A DNA stretch of 63,721 nucleotides from an uncultured Bacteroidales bacterium. Lineage in GTDB: Bacteria > Bacteroidota > Bacteroidia > Bacteroidales > Bacteroidaceae. Below, piece by piece: positions 1 through 10,430 of the stretch (the stretch's first letter is position 1; every line of letters begins with the position of its first letter). A model generated the notes under the pieces. It made no database searches, had not been told where the DNA came from, and worked only from the letters and a program-made list of their open reading frames with translations. The stretch covers positions 1 through 63,721 of the forward strand of contig CACZSQ010000094.1 of the NCBI GenBank assembly GCA_902783885.1. Reading direction: 5' to 3'. The position numbers and the translations under genes are program-made.

Positions 1-234
1 CTCTGCCTCGCTGCCGTTGCCCCACTCAGCGTTGGTGAACGTGTTCATGCCGAAGTGGAAGAAGGCGTAGAACTCCGTTTCCTGCCAAAGCAGCTGACGC
101 TGGCTCGGCACTGGATGAACGGGTGCCGGCTCGTTGTCGGGATTCGGCAATGTCTCTTCGTACATCTGCCCGTTGCTGGCAGTTCCGAATGCCAGCAAGG
201 CCATCATAGAGAATACCAATCTTTTCATGTTCAT
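1..234 (-). CDS. alpha-L-fucosidase (GH29), N-terminal part, cut by window edge
   Basis: Only the first 78 codons are present; the gene runs off the left edge. The start is the ATG at 234, with a second ATG two codons later. A signal peptide ([15 protein letters not shown], then Ala/Gly) is followed by [11 protein letters not shown] and [13 protein letters not shown], which resemble the N-terminal strand of GH29 alpha-L-fucosidases of Bacteroidetes. Members release terminal L-fucose from host or plant glycans in the periplasm or at the cell surface. The catalytic nucleophile and acid/base lie outside the window, so activity cannot be judged. A putative promoter lies at 364-371, giving a leader of about 120 bases. 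Confidence 0.8.
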   Translation of the reverse strand, partial: MNMKRLVFSMMALLAFGTASNGQMYEETLPNPDNEPAPVHPVPSQRQLLWQETEFYAFFHFGMNTFTNAEWGNGSEAE

Positions 235-363
235 ATTTGTTAGTTTTGTAAGTCGTTTGCCAAGGATAAAGTTACAAGACAGTACGGCTCCATGGCGGAA
301 TTTTTAAAGCTTATTATCTGTGCAATAGTTCTAAATAATAGCATTTATTGCATTATTTTGGGG

Positions 364-371
364 CAAATGTA
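364..371 (-). promoter_or_regulatory. Putative -7 box for the fucosidase gene
   Basis: The leftward strand reads TACATTTG, matching the Bacteroidetes -7 consensus TAnnTTTG. No clear TTTG -33 box is seen about 20 bases upstream, so this is moderate evidence only. The 241-567 gap holds nothing else I can support. Confidence 0.45.
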
Positions 372-567
372 CAACTTTTCTTGAATAAATATGCGTTTGA
401 GTGCGTTAAAAGAGGTTTATGGTTATGGATATTCCTCGTTTAAGTTTTGCCTTCATCGTCTATATCAAAATACCTGTTGCTCATATTGTACTGTGATTAA
501 ATCCTTTATCCCGTCCATCGTTACGATAAACTTCGGTAGTGCCATTCAATATTTGTCAGAATCTCTT

Positions 568-1341
568 CTATTTCGGATTCGTTGCTGATGGCACCTCGTC
601 GAGGGTGAAGCAGGGCTTGTAGATGGCGGGGTGCTTGTCGAAATCGTTGCAGAGAACCTGCTTCTTGCCTTCGAGGTTCTTGTGCTGCCAGTCGAAAGCC
701 TCTTCCATGCACTCCCACTGCTTTCTTTCAGGCCACCTCTTGAACTCAAGATATTCTTGCTCTGTTAGTAGATAATACTCATAATCATCAGAGTTGCGCC
801 TCGGATAGGCAAAGGCGATGCTGTAGATTCTATCTACTTTTTTTTCTCTGCTGAGCTTTGTTTCGAAGTGCCCTAACAGCAGGCGGATGCCCTCGAAGAG
901 CACCTTTTCGCATTTGAAATCACGAGTGCCGAACTGTATGCAGCCGATGCCCTTCTCCTCAACCAGCTGCTGCTGCATCTTGTCCTCCACTTCGTCTATC
1001 TGATTGTCGCAGCAGCAGTCTATGGCTGTTGTGAGCAGTCGGCAGAAGCGCTCAGCATTGTGGTGCTTTCCCGAGATGGTGCGCACGAGGTATCTGCTGT
1101 CTTTGACGAAGCCCTCGCACTCTCCGGGGTTGAAGGCGTTATGGATGAATGCCACCGCCTTCCCGTCCTTTTGAATAATGGCTATCGGTTCGTAGGGCTG
1201 ACAACCGAAGGTGTAGCGTTCGCCCTTATAAATCATCACGGGTTCGCTGCCCTCGAAATAGAGCCTGCGCTCCTCGTCTTGCCACACCTGCTTGCCGTCT
1301 ATGGAATCACATGTCTGACTCATCTCTTCTGTGTTTAGCAA
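568..1341 (-). CDS. hypothetical protein, about 250 residues
   Basis: I do not recognise this gene. It encodes a soluble, acidic, cysteine-containing protein of 257 residues (251 if the ATG at 1323 is used, which gives MSQTCDSIDGK). There is no signal peptide or membrane segment. The N-terminal third has a run of short beta-strand-like stretches (RRLYFEGSEPVMIYKGERYTFG, positions about 26-47) that looks like an immunity- or WG-repeat-type fold, but this is only an impression. It has a consecutive triple cysteine (DCCCD). A possible -7 box (TACTTTTG on the leftward strand, 1406-1413) lies upstream without a good -33. It has no obvious functional partner next to it. Confidence 0.6.
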   Translation of the reverse strand: MLNTEEMSQTCDSIDGKQVWQDEERRLYFEGSEPVMIYKGERYTFGCQPYEPIAIIQKDGKAVAFIHNAFNPGECEGFVKDSRYLVRTISGKHHNAERFCRLLTTAIDCCCDNQIDEVEDKMQQQLVEEKGIGCIQFGTRDFKCEKVLFEGIRLLLGHFETKLSREKKVDRIYSIAFAYPRRNSDDYEYYLLTEQEYLEFKRWPERKQWECMEEAFDWQHKNLEGKKQVLCNDFDKHPAIYKPCFTLDEVPSATNPK

Positions 1342-1546
1342 TGATACTTGTTATGAATGCGCATATCGCGTTATTCAAAGTGTGAGAAGTGAAATCATTT
1401 GGGCTCAAAAGTAATCAAAAGTTCTTGTTTATAAATGAACTGGCGCGAGAAAAAAAGTTAAATCGGGGTAAAATCGTTGTCTTAGCTCATAAAACGGTTA
1501 AAAATGTCACCCCATAACGCTCGGAATGCCGCCCGAGAAAACCGGC

Positions 1547-1746
1547 CGTTTCACCGTTTCGCCGTTTCGCCGTTTCTTCAAGCGAATTTCATGTTCCGGT
1601 TACAGTCATTTCATGGTTACATTTATATATATTATTATATTAATAATATATATAAATGTAAAAGTAAATTCACTCATTAAGTAACTCTGGCCGTTTCGCA
1701 TTAGAAAGCGGTTCATGAAACGGCGAAACGGCGAAACGGTGAAACG
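1547..1746. repeat. Nested inverted-repeat element (GC-word arms outside, AT palindrome inside)
   Basis: Bases 1547-1576 are tandem copies of the word CGTTTCGC (with one A variant), and their exact 30-base reverse complement recurs at 1717-1746. Inside lies a second perfect inverted repeat: 1617-1637 pairs with 1641-1661 (21 bases each) around a 3-base loop. No open reading frame occupies the element. It lies in the 1342-2155 gap between the hypothetical gene and the BAX-inhibitor gene. Confidence 0.85.
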
Positions 1747-1801
1747 CCATCAAGAAAAAGCGGCGTGGTTACGAAAAATGTAAAAGAAATTCGCAGATTT
1801 G

Positions 1802-1833
1802 TTTGGATGGGGTAAATATTTTTCGTACCTTTG
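1802..1833 (+). promoter_or_regulatory. Bacteroidetes-type promoter
   Basis: TTTG at 1802-1805, 20 bases, then TACCTTTG at 1826-1833: a full match to the Bacteroidetes housekeeping consensus. Transcription would run rightward through the 1858-1944 hairpins into the BAX-inhibitor gene, giving a leader of about 320 bases. Confidence 0.6.
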
Positions 1834-1857
1834 CAGCGTCGAAAGGGGACAGAAGAC

Positions 1858-1944
1858 GCAGGTCTTAACGGCCGAAGACCTAAGTCCTAAGCCCCGAAGA
1901 CCTGGGTCTTAGCCCCCAAGCCCCTAAAGGGGAGTGTTGGGAGG
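1858..1944. repeat. Tandem AAGACCTRGGTCTTA-type words and CCCCTAAAGGGG palindrome
   Basis: Three partly palindromic words of the form (A)AGACCTNNGTCTTA lie at about 1858-1912. They are followed by CCCCTAAAGGGGAGTG at about 1920-1936. The first word family recurs at 19675-19761 and the second at 9486-9521, so both are dispersed in the genome. Confidence 0.7.
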
Positions 1945-2096
1945 CCCACGCCTTCGAAGGCGGCATCGTTTTTTGACACTTCCATGTTTTAATGCCGCAA
2001 ATATACCACTATCGCATGATATCGAGCACCATTATCCGTTAAAAATACTGAAAAAGGAGATAATAACACGGCGTAAGATGGTGGCGGGGGCGAGAT

Positions 2097-2113
2097 TTGG
2101 CACTATCTTTGCA
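2097..2113 (+). promoter_or_regulatory. Sigma-54-like -24/-12 element (or a -7 box) for the BI-1 gene
   Basis: The bases TTGGCACT-N4-TTGCA differ at one position from the sigma-54 consensus TTGGCACG-N4-TTGCW. GG and GC are 10 bases apart, as required. The same stretch contains TATCTTTG (2104-2111), a Bacteroidetes -7 box, but no TTTG lies about 20 bases upstream. The start codon is 43 bases downstream. Which sigma factor uses it cannot be decided from sequence. Confidence 0.4.
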
Positions 2114-2155
2114 GCGTTTTGGTGGAATACCAATGATATAATTATTGTTAGAAAC

Positions 2156-2911
2156 ATGAACGACTACATCGAAATCAACGACAATTACGATCGCGGCTCT
2201 TACGTCCGCTCGACAACAGGCAGCGCTGCCACCACCTTCTCCGGCGTCATGACGCGCGTCTATCTCTGGATGACGGCAGCCTTGATGCTCACCGCAGGCA
2301 CGGCCTTCTTCACGGCCGGCAGTCCGGCACTCCTTCAGATCATCGGCAACTCTGCCTCCATCTGGATTCTCTTCATCCTGGAACTGGGCCTTGTCATGGG
2401 TGTCTCTGCTGGCATCAGCCGGCTGTCTCCCACAACGGCAACGGTGCTCTTCCTGCTGTACTCTGTCGTGAACGGACTCACGCTGTCCGTCATCTTTTTC
2501 TACTACTCGATAGGCACCATCTATCAGGCGTTTGCCGCCTCAGCGCTTACCTTCGGGGCCATGAGCCTGTTCGGCTACACCACGAAGAAGGATCTTAGCG
2601 GCCTGGGCAGCTACCTGTTCATGGGGCTCATTGGCCTGATTATTGCCAGCGTCATCAACATCTTCTGGGGCAACTCTGTGATGGATGCTATCATCACCTA
2701 CATCGGCGTGTTCCTGTTCGTAGGCCTCACCGCCTATGACACGCAGAAAATCAAGCAGATGTGCTATGCTGTTGACCAGGGCTCTGCCATGGGCTACAGC
2801 GACGCTGCTGCTCCTCGTCGCATCGCCATCCTCGGTGCCCTGACGCTCTATCTGGATTTCATCAACCTCTTCCTCTATCTCCTTCGCCTCTTCGGTCGCA
2901 ACCGAGATTAA
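2156..2911 (+). CDS. Bax inhibitor-1/YccA family membrane protein
   Basis: A 251-residue integral membrane protein with about seven hydrophobic segments between residues 32 and 245. It carries the family signature FVGLTAYDTQKIK near residue 190. Family members are pH-sensitive cation-leak channels; bacterial YccA modulates the FtsH protease. The frame stays open upstream to 1934, but that part lacks a membrane-protein character and covers the hairpin leader, so the ATG at 2156 (MNDYIEIND) is preferred. The cupin lipoprotein follows 44 bases later on the same strand. Two candidate promoters lie upstream, one of sigma-54 type. Substrate and role are inferred from family only. Confidence 0.9.
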   Translation: MNDYIEINDNYDRGSYVRSTTGSAATTFSGVMTRVYLWMTAALMLTAGTAFFTAGSPALLQIIGNSASIWILFILELGLVMGVSAGISRLSPTTATVLFLLYSVVNGLTLSVIFFYYSIGTIYQAFAASALTFGAMSLFGYTTKKDLSGLGSYLFMGLIGLIIASVINIFWGNSVMDAIITYIGVFLFVGLTAYDTQKIKQMCYAVDQGSAMGYSDAAAPRRIAILGALTLYLDFINLFLYLLRLFGRNRD

Positions 2912-2955
2912 GAAGAAGGAGGCTGAATCATAATCATTACAATCTCGAAAATACG

Positions 2956-3432
2956 ATGAAAAAGTCAATGAACTGGTTGATGTCTGCTGCTCTCGTCTGC
3001 AGCGCAAGTCTATTGATGTCGTGCAAGAACGCGCAGGTGAAGGACGAAACACCTGCCGAAGAACCCGCCGCTAAGGTGGTGAGCACCGAGCTGATTCGCA
3101 CCTCGCAGAGCTGGGACGGCGTGGAACTGCCCGACTACTTTGAGGGCCGTCCGGAACTGGTGGCTGTGAAGTATGTCTTCCCTGCCGGTCAGAAGCTGGG
3201 CTGGCATCATCACGTGGCCATGAACTACGGTGTGCTGGTTCAGGGTGAGCTGACCATCATCGGCCTGGACGGCAAGACGAAGGTGGTGCACGAGGGCGAG
3301 GCGGTCGTAGAGATGGTGGGCACCGTCCACCATGGCGAGAACCGCGGCACGAAGGACTGCGTCCTTTATATGTTCTACCTCTCGCAGAAGGATATGCCGC
3401 TAGCCGTTCAGCACCCTGAAATCCCGCTGTAG
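2956..3432 (+). CDS. cupin-domain lipoprotein
   Basis: A 158-residue protein with a lipoprotein signal peptide: hydrophobic core and lipobox LLMSC, the lipidated cysteine being residue 23. A single cupin fold follows, with metal-binding histidines in GWHHHVAMNYG and a later VHHGEN motif, like small periplasmic cupins of quercetinase or isomerase type. No enzyme activity can be assigned. It lies 44 bases after the BI-1 gene, possibly co-transcribed, and ends at a strong hairpin (3445-3480). Confidence 0.85.
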   Translation: MKKSMNWLMSAALVCSASLLMSCKNAQVKDETPAEEPAAKVVSTELIRTSQSWDGVELPDYFEGRPELVAVKYVFPAGQKLGWHHHVAMNYGVLVQGELTIIGLDGKTKVVHEGEAVVEMVGTVHHGENRGTKDCVLYMFYLSQKDMPLAVQHPEIPL

Positions 3433-3444
3433 TAATGTAAAAAA

Positions 3445-3480
3445 ATGCGCCATCCAGTATTTGATTGCTGGGTGGCGCAT
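3445..3480. terminator. Bidirectional hairpin terminator
   Basis: A 13-base stem, ATGCGCCATCCAG paired with CTGGGTGGCGCAT (one G-T pair), is flanked by an A-run on the left and TGTTTT on the right. It sits between the convergent cupin and acyl-CoA ligase genes and can end both transcripts. Confidence 0.8.
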
Positions 3481-3500
3481 TGTTTTAGGGGCTTTATGAT

Positions 3501-5171
3501 TTAGATCTCGTAGTCGATGTACTTGAAGCGCTTGATGCTCTTCTTGGGGGTCTTCTCGAACTCCTCGGGCATGAGCTTGATGCCTTGCACGCGAGCGTAG
3601 GCGGGAATAATCTTGTTCAGTTCTATGAGGTTCTGCTCCATCTGCTCAGCAAGCTGACTCTGCGTGAGGCCGCCCTTGCGCACCTCGTCGGGGTCGGCAT
3701 AGACGAGACCGTAGAGTTGCTCGCCCTTCTGAATGACTACGCACTCGGTCACGTAGGGGAGGGATGACAGCTTGTCCTCAATCTCCTCGGGGTAGATGTT
3801 TTGGCCGTTGGCGCCCAGAAGCATGTTCTTGGAGCGGCCCTTGATGAAGACATTGCCCTCTGCATCCATCACGCCCAGGTCGCCCGTGTGGTACCAGCCG
3901 TCCTTGAGCGTGGCAGCGGTAGCTTCGTCGTTCTTGTAGTAGCCCAGCATCACGTTCATGCCGCGTGCCAGGATCTCGCCTGGGATGTGCTGTGGGTCGG
4001 GGCTGTCGATGCGCACCTCCATGCGGGGTGCTGCCTTACCACAAGAGCCCTGCACGAATTTGTTCCAAGGAGCATAGCAGATGATGGGGGCACACTCGGT
4101 GGCACCGTAGCCGATGGTGTAGTTGAAACCGATGCCCTTGAGGAATATTTCGATGTCCTGGTTCATGGCGGCACCGCCCACAATGATCTCGAAGAAGTTG
4201 TCGCCGAAAGCTTTCTGCATCTTGCGGCGGATATTCAACTTGACGCGGTCGCGCAGCAGCGGCGTCATCAAGGCCAGACGGATAGCGGGAGCTTTGATCT
4301 TGGGGAAGATGGCCTTGCGGACAATCTTCTCGATGAGCAGGGGAACGGCGATGACCACCTTCGGCTTCAGCTCCTCGAAAACGTGTAGCATGACGGTGGG
4401 CGAGGGAGTCTTGCCGAGGAACGTCACGTGGGCACCGCGTGTCATCTCATAGAGGAACTCGAAAGCCATGCCGTACATGTGTGCGGTGGGCAGGATGCTC
4501 ACTACGTTCTCGCCGGGCTTCACATGTTCGTCGTAAACCTCGGACGCAAACTTCACATTGCTCCAGAGTGCGCGGTAGGGAATCATGACGCCCTTGGAGT
4601 TGGAGGTCGTGCCGCTGGTGTAGTTGAGCACGGCCATCTCCTCGGGGGAGTCCTGATAGTAGTTGATGTCGCGGGCGCGGAAATTCATGGGGTAGCGCTC
4701 GCCGAAGAGGCGGTTGAGGTTCTCACGGGCATAGCGCACTTTCTCTGTGCGTGCCACGAGAATCTTGTATTCATCGTTAGAATTGGAGAAGATACCTTCC
4801 AGCCCCGGCATCTTGCTGGCATCGAGCTTGGGCCACACCTGATCGCCCACGAAGAGCAACTTGGCGTTGGAGTGGTTCACCAGGTCGTGGATCTGTTCGG
4901 GATGGAACTCATGCAGGATGGGCACTGCCACGGCACCATAGGTGATGGTGGCCAGGAAGGCAATGCCCCAGCGTGCTGAGTTGCGGCCGCAGACGGCCAC
5001 CTTGTCGCCTTTCTGCACGCCGGATGCTTCCAGAATGATGTGAACTTTCTCGATGATGCGGGCTACATCCTTGTATCTGAAGGTCTGAGCACCGTAGTCT
5101 GTGAGGGCATCGAAATCCCAGTAATCTTGAATAGCTTTTTGTATGCAGGCATTAAAGCTTGGACATTCCAT
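3501..5171 (-). CDS. AMP-forming acyl-CoA synthetase (long-chain fatty acid-CoA ligase family)
   Basis: A 556-residue ANL-superfamily enzyme that activates a carboxylic acid with ATP to an acyl-adenylate and transfers it to CoA. The phosphate-binding motif NYTSGTTSNSKG is at about residues 183-194. YGATECAP and the GWYHTGDLG hinge motif follow, then the C-terminal lysine region KTPKKSIKRFKY. There is no signal peptide, so it is cytoplasmic. The fatty-acid or aryl-acid specificity cannot be read from the sequence. It is a single gene between a terminator and its own promoter (5226-5257). Confidence 0.9.
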   Translation of the reverse strand: MECPSFNACIQKAIQDYWDFDALTDYGAQTFRYKDVARIIEKVHIILEASGVQKGDKVAVCGRNSARWGIAFLATITYGAVAVPILHEFHPEQIHDLVNHSNAKLLFVGDQVWPKLDASKMPGLEGIFSNSNDEYKILVARTEKVRYARENLNRLFGERYPMNFRARDINYYQDSPEEMAVLNYTSGTTSNSKGVMIPYRALWSNVKFASEVYDEHVKPGENVVSILPTAHMYGMAFEFLYEMTRGAHVTFLGKTPSPTVMLHVFEELKPKVVIAVPLLIEKIVRKAIFPKIKAPAIRLALMTPLLRDRVKLNIRRKMQKAFGDNFFEIIVGGAAMNQDIEIFLKGIGFNYTIGYGATECAPIICYAPWNKFVQGSCGKAAPRMEVRIDSPDPQHIPGEILARGMNVMLGYYKNDEATAATLKDGWYHTGDLGVMDAEGNVFIKGRSKNMLLGANGQNIYPEEIEDKLSSLPYVTECVVIQKGEQLYGLVYADPDEVRKGGLTQSQLAEQMEQNLIELNKIIPAYARVQGIKLMPEEFEKTPKKSIKRFKYIDYEI

Positions 5172-5225
5172 ATCTTATGAGACTGTTTTAAGGTGCATTT
5201 CTTGCACATTTATTGAAATCGTGTG

Positions 5226-5257
5226 CAAAGGTAATGCGTTTTTTGCACACTCCCAAA
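5226..5257 (-). promoter_or_regulatory. Bacteroidetes-type promoter for the acyl-CoA ligase
   Basis: On the leftward strand TTTG (5254-5257), 20 bases, then TACCTTTG (5226-5233). The leader to the ATG at 5171 is about 50 bases. Confidence 0.75.
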
Positions 5258-5273
5258 TAAAATGAGCAAAAAA

Positions 5274-5939
5274 TCAATATTGTCTCTGTCCAAAGATGGT
5301 TGTCCCTATACGAATGAGGGTGCTGCCTTCCTCGATGGCGATGTGCCAGTCGTCGCTCATGCCCATGGAAAGCTCTTTGAAGGCAGGAAGGTCAGCGCTG
5401 AGCGACGCTTCTTCAAAGAACCTGCGGGCACGACGGAAATCATCGCGGATGCGGCGGGTGTCGTCGGTGTTGGTGGCCATGGCCATCACGCCGGCCAACT
5501 CTACGCCCTCCAGCTGTCGCCATTCTCCGCTCTCGATAAATGCCTTAGCCTCGTCGGGCGTGAAACCGAACTTGGTCTCTTCCTCTGCCACGTGCAACTG
5601 CAACAGACACGGAATGCGGCGCCCAGCCTTCAAGGCCTGCTTGTTGATTTCAGCCAGCAGACGAGGGGAATCGACAGCGTGGATGAGCGACACGTAGGGG
5701 GCGATGTATTTGACCTTGTTGGTTTGCAGATGGCCGATGAAATGCCATTCTATGCCCTGCAGGTCGGCCAGTTCGCCATGCTTCAGCTGCAATTCCTGGG
5801 CATGGCTCTCGCCGAAGATACGCTGACCGGCAGCGTAGGCCTCGCGTATAGCCTCTGCAGGATGATACTTCGAGACAGCCACCAGCCGCACGCCAGCTGG
5901 CAACTGCTCCGTAATCTGATGTATTTCCTCTGCAATCAT
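5274..5939 (-). CDS. yggS: YggS/PROSC family pyridoxal phosphate homeostasis protein
   Basis: A 221-residue TIM-barrel PLP-binding protein of the YggS (PLPBP) family. The PLP-anchoring lysine is K24 in LVAVSKYH. FGESHAQEL, EWHFIGHLQTNK and the C-terminal SMGMSDDWHIAIEEGSTLIR signature are all present. The family buffers free PLP and affects amino-acid pools; it has no racemase activity. The frame is open upstream to 5981 but overlaps the preceding gene there, so ATG 5939 is chosen, 10 bases after the DUF4494 stop; the two form an operon. Confidence 0.93.
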   Translation of the reverse strand: MIAEEIHQITEQLPAGVRLVAVSKYHPAEAIREAYAAGQRIFGESHAQELQLKHGELADLQGIEWHFIGHLQTNKVKYIAPYVSLIHAVDSPRLLAEINKQALKAGRRIPCLLQLHVAEEETKFGFTPDEAKAFIESGEWRQLEGVELAGVMAMATNTDDTRRIRDDFRRARRFFEEASLSADLPAFKELSMGMSDDWHIAIEEGSTLIRIGTTIFGQRQY

Positions 5940-5949
5940 GCCTGAGCGC

Positions 5950-6396
5950 TTAACTCTCCACTTTCTTGTAGCGGTACACATCCATGATCTGAGTCTCGGT
6001 AATGCTCACCAGCACCCATTCGCCCAGCGTCCCTTCCATGGCCTTGTCCAGAGTCTTCACGGCTTCGCGTATGTCGGTTCCCTGGATGAGCACTTGCTGA
6101 TTGCTGCGCTTCTCGGCACCTGTCTTCTCGTCGAGGCTGATGTATGCCACTTTGGCTTTGAACCAGCGGTCTGCGGCAGCATCGTTGCTCTCGAAGATTT
6201 CTGACAGGCTGGCGCGCTTGATGTCTTTCACCGTGAACTCGCCGCTGATGCGGGGAGTCATTTCCTCGATGAAACGGCGCTCTGCCTCTGTGAAGCTGAG
6301 GGCATCCACCAGGTATGTTTCCGTCACTTTCTTCTGTACACCCGTTTCCATCGTCTTGTCGAAGCGGGCCTTACATTCAAACCAATCACTATTCAT
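5950..6396 (-). CDS. DUF4494 domain-containing protein
   Basis: A 148-residue soluble protein that starts WFECKARFDKTMETGVQKKVTE and contains SFTEAERRFIEEM, features of the Bacteroidetes-restricted DUF4494 family. The function is unknown. It is first in an operon with yggS (10-base gap). A -7 box lies at 6465-6472. Confidence 0.85.
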   Translation of the reverse strand: MNSDWFECKARFDKTMETGVQKKVTETYLVDALSFTEAERRFIEEMTPRISGEFTVKDIKRASLSEIFESNDAAADRWFKAKVAYISLDEKTGAEKRSNQQVLIQGTDIREAVKTLDKAMEGTLGEWVLVSITETQIMDVYRYKKVES

Positions 6397-6464
6397 AGTT
6401 GTTCGTTTTTATCGTTTGTTTTAATAATGTTCGTTTTTATCGTACGTTTTATCTTTTGCGGCTG

Positions 6465-6472
6465 CAAAGGTA
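6465..6472 (-). promoter_or_regulatory. Putative -7 box for DUF4494-yggS
   Basis: Leftward TACCTTTG, about 70 bases upstream of the DUF4494 start. No clear -33 box; the upstream bases are A-rich repeat words. Confidence 0.5.
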
Positions 6473-6544
6473 CAACAATATGAATTAAAAACGAAAAGTG
6501 AAAAGTGAAAAAATCAATCTTCACTCCTCATTTTTCATTTATTG

Positions 6545-8802
<2,258 letters not shown>

Positions 8803-8807
8803 GTGTG

Positions 8808-8815
8808 CAAAGGTA
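8808..8815 (-). promoter_or_regulatory. -7 box abutting the helicase start (leaderless mRNA candidate)
   Basis: Leftward TACCTTTG ends only 5 bases before the ATG at 8802, so transcription would start within a few bases of the start codon. No -33 box is evident in the repeat-rich upstream DNA. Confidence 0.5.
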
Positions 8816-8832
8816 CAGAAAAGTTCATAGTT

Positions 8833-8910
8833 TTTCACTTTTCATTCTTCATTTTTCACTTTTCCCTTTTCATTCTGCACTTTTCATTCTGCATTTTTCA
8901 TTTTTCATTA
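8833..8910. repeat. Low-complexity CTTTTCATT/CATTTTTCA word array
   Basis: Repeated words of the form TTTTTCAT, TTTTCACT and CATTCTGCA fill the gap between the divergent helicase and nitroreductase genes. The complementary word GTGAAAAGTGAAAA occurs at about 6496-6510, beyond the other end of the helicase gene. Confidence 0.7.
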
Positions 8911-8919
8911 TTTTTGCCG

Positions 8920-8927
8920 TACCTTTG
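8920..8927 (+). promoter_or_regulatory. -7 box for the nitroreductase
   Basis: TACCTTTG, 25 bases before the start codon. A T-rich stretch replaces a clear -33 TTTG. Confidence 0.5.
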
Positions 8928-8952
8928 TGCCACTTATAATTTATAATAAGGT

Positions 8953-9480
8953 ATGGAAAGATTTTCTGAACTCGTTCGTCTGCGCCGCTCGATGCGTAAG
9001 TTCACAGACGAACAACTGACTCCCGAAGAGGTGCAGACGCTGTTGAAGAGCGCTCTCATGGCACCTTCAAGCAAGGGCAAGCACGCCTGGCACTTCGTGG
9101 TTGTTGACGACCGCTCGATGCTGGAGAAGCTTGCGCTGTGCAAGGCGCAGGGCGCTGACTTCCTTGCCGGTGCTGCGATGGCCATCGTCGTCGTGGGCAA
9201 CCCCGAGGAGAGCGATGTGTGGATTGAGGATGCCAGCGTGGCCTCCACGATTCTGCTCTATCAGGCCGAGGACTTAGGGCTTGGAGCCTGCTGGATTCAG
9301 GTCCGCGAACGCTACACTGCCGAGGGCGAACCCGCCGACAATATCGTACGCTATCTGTTGGAAATCCCCGAACCACTGCGCGTGGTCTCCATCATCGCCA
9401 TTGGGCATAAGGGCATGGAACGCAAGCCCTTCAATGAGGATCGTCTGCTTTGGGACCAAGTTCACGTGGATAAGTTCTGA
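8953..9480 (+). CDS. nitroreductase family protein
   Basis: A 175-residue FMN-dependent oxidoreductase of the nitroreductase fold. The N-terminal LRRSMRKFTDEQLTPEE supplies the FMN-phosphate arginine and serine pattern. ALMAPSSKGKHAWHF, ASVASTILLYQAEDLGLGACWIQ and the C-terminal IIAIGHKG turn follow. It reduces quinones, nitro compounds or flavins with NAD(P)H; the substrate is not predictable. It is a single gene with its own promoter. A dispersed repeat (9486-9521) follows the stop. Confidence 0.9.
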   Translation: MERFSELVRLRRSMRKFTDEQLTPEEVQTLLKSALMAPSSKGKHAWHFVVVDDRSMLEKLALCKAQGADFLAGAAMAIVVVGNPEESDVWIEDASVASTILLYQAEDLGLGACWIQVRERYTAEGEPADNIVRYLLEIPEPLRVVSIIAIGHKGMERKPFNEDRLLWDQVHVDKF

Positions 9481-9485
9481 AGTGA

Positions 9486-9521
9486 AAAGCCCCCGAGCCC
9501 CCTAAAGGGGAGCGTAGGGAG
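9486..9521. repeat. Dispersed CCCCTAAAGGGG repeat
   Basis: The block GCCCCCGAGCCCCCTAAAGG, continuing GGAGCGTAGGGAG, matches 1911-1944 in nearly all positions. It is palindromic at its core and lies between nitroreductase and DUF2520 genes. Confidence 0.7.
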
Positions 9522-9587
9522 TGAAAAATAAAAGAAAGATTGTTGCTTTAAGCACTGAACGAAACAACTGAACGTGAATCGAAAATC

Positions 9588-10367
9588 ATGAAGGTAGCGT
9601 TGATAGGTGCTGGCCGCGTGGCCACGAACCTCGCTCCAGCGTTGCAGCGGAGTGGGGTAGAGGTTGTTGAAATCTGGAGCCGCAGTCGTGCTTCGGCTGA
9701 GGCTCTCGCGAACCGTCTGGGCTGTCGCGCTGTGTGGGGCAACTACGATGCTGTCACCCGCGATGCCGACCTTTATCTCCTGTCCCTTAAGGACGATGCC
9801 CTGACGGAAGCTATCAGGCAGTTGCATACCGGCCGTGAGCAGGCGCTCTTTGCTCATACTGCCGGTTCCATGCCGCTGTCGCTCTTTGCTGATGCGGGTC
9901 ATGAGCGTGGTGCCGTGTTCTACCCCTTGCAGACGTTTTCCAAAGAACGCAGTGTGGATTTTGCCACTGTGCATTTCTTCGTCGAGGCCTACAGGGAGGC
10001 TGACGCACAGTTGCTGTCGAGCTTGGCTGCATCGCTGACAGGCAGTGCACAGCTCGTGCATCGCTCCACCTCGGCGCTACGCCGACAGCTTCATCTGGCA
10101 GCCGTCTTTGCCTGTAACTTCGCCAACCACTGCTTTGCCATCTCCGACGAACTCCTGCGAGAGTGTAATCTCGACTTCTCTGTCATGCTTCCGCTGGTGG
10201 AGGAGACGGTCGCCAAGCTTCACGACCTCTCACCTCGCGATGCACAGACGGGTCCTGCCGTCAGGCATGACGAGCAGGTGATGGGACTCCAGCGTGCCAT
10301 GCTCCTCAACCGCCCTGACCTTCAGCGACTCTACACACTCCTCTCAGAGGGGATTATGAGAGAATGA
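9588..10367 (+). CDS. Rossmann-like/DUF2520 domain protein
   Basis: A 259-residue protein. The N-terminal NAD(P)-binding Rossmann motif IGAGRVATN is at residues 6-14. It is followed by the DUF2520 C-terminal helical domain, with HTAGSMPLS, GAVFYPLQTFSKE and an AAVFACNFANH helix. This is the 6-phosphogluconate-dehydrogenase-like fold (ProC/KPR relatives), but the substrate is unknown. It is the first gene of a run with kdsC and maf, an arrangement common in Bacteroidetes. Confidence 0.88.
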   Translation: MKVALIGAGRVATNLAPALQRSGVEVVEIWSRSRASAEALANRLGCRAVWGNYDAVTRDADLYLLSLKDDALTEAIRQLHTGREQALFAHTAGSMPLSLFADAGHERGAVFYPLQTFSKERSVDFATVHFFVEAYREADAQLLSSLAASLTGSAQLVHRSTSALRRQLHLAAVFACNFANHCFAISDELLRECNLDFSVMLPLVEETVAKLHDLSPRDAQTGPAVRHDEQVMGLQRAMLLNRPDLQRLYTLLSEGIMRE

Positions 10368-10430
10368 GGCCTATAAGCCCTATGTGCCTATAAGCCTTAT
10401 GAGCCCCCCAATTAAAAAACTCATTAGACA

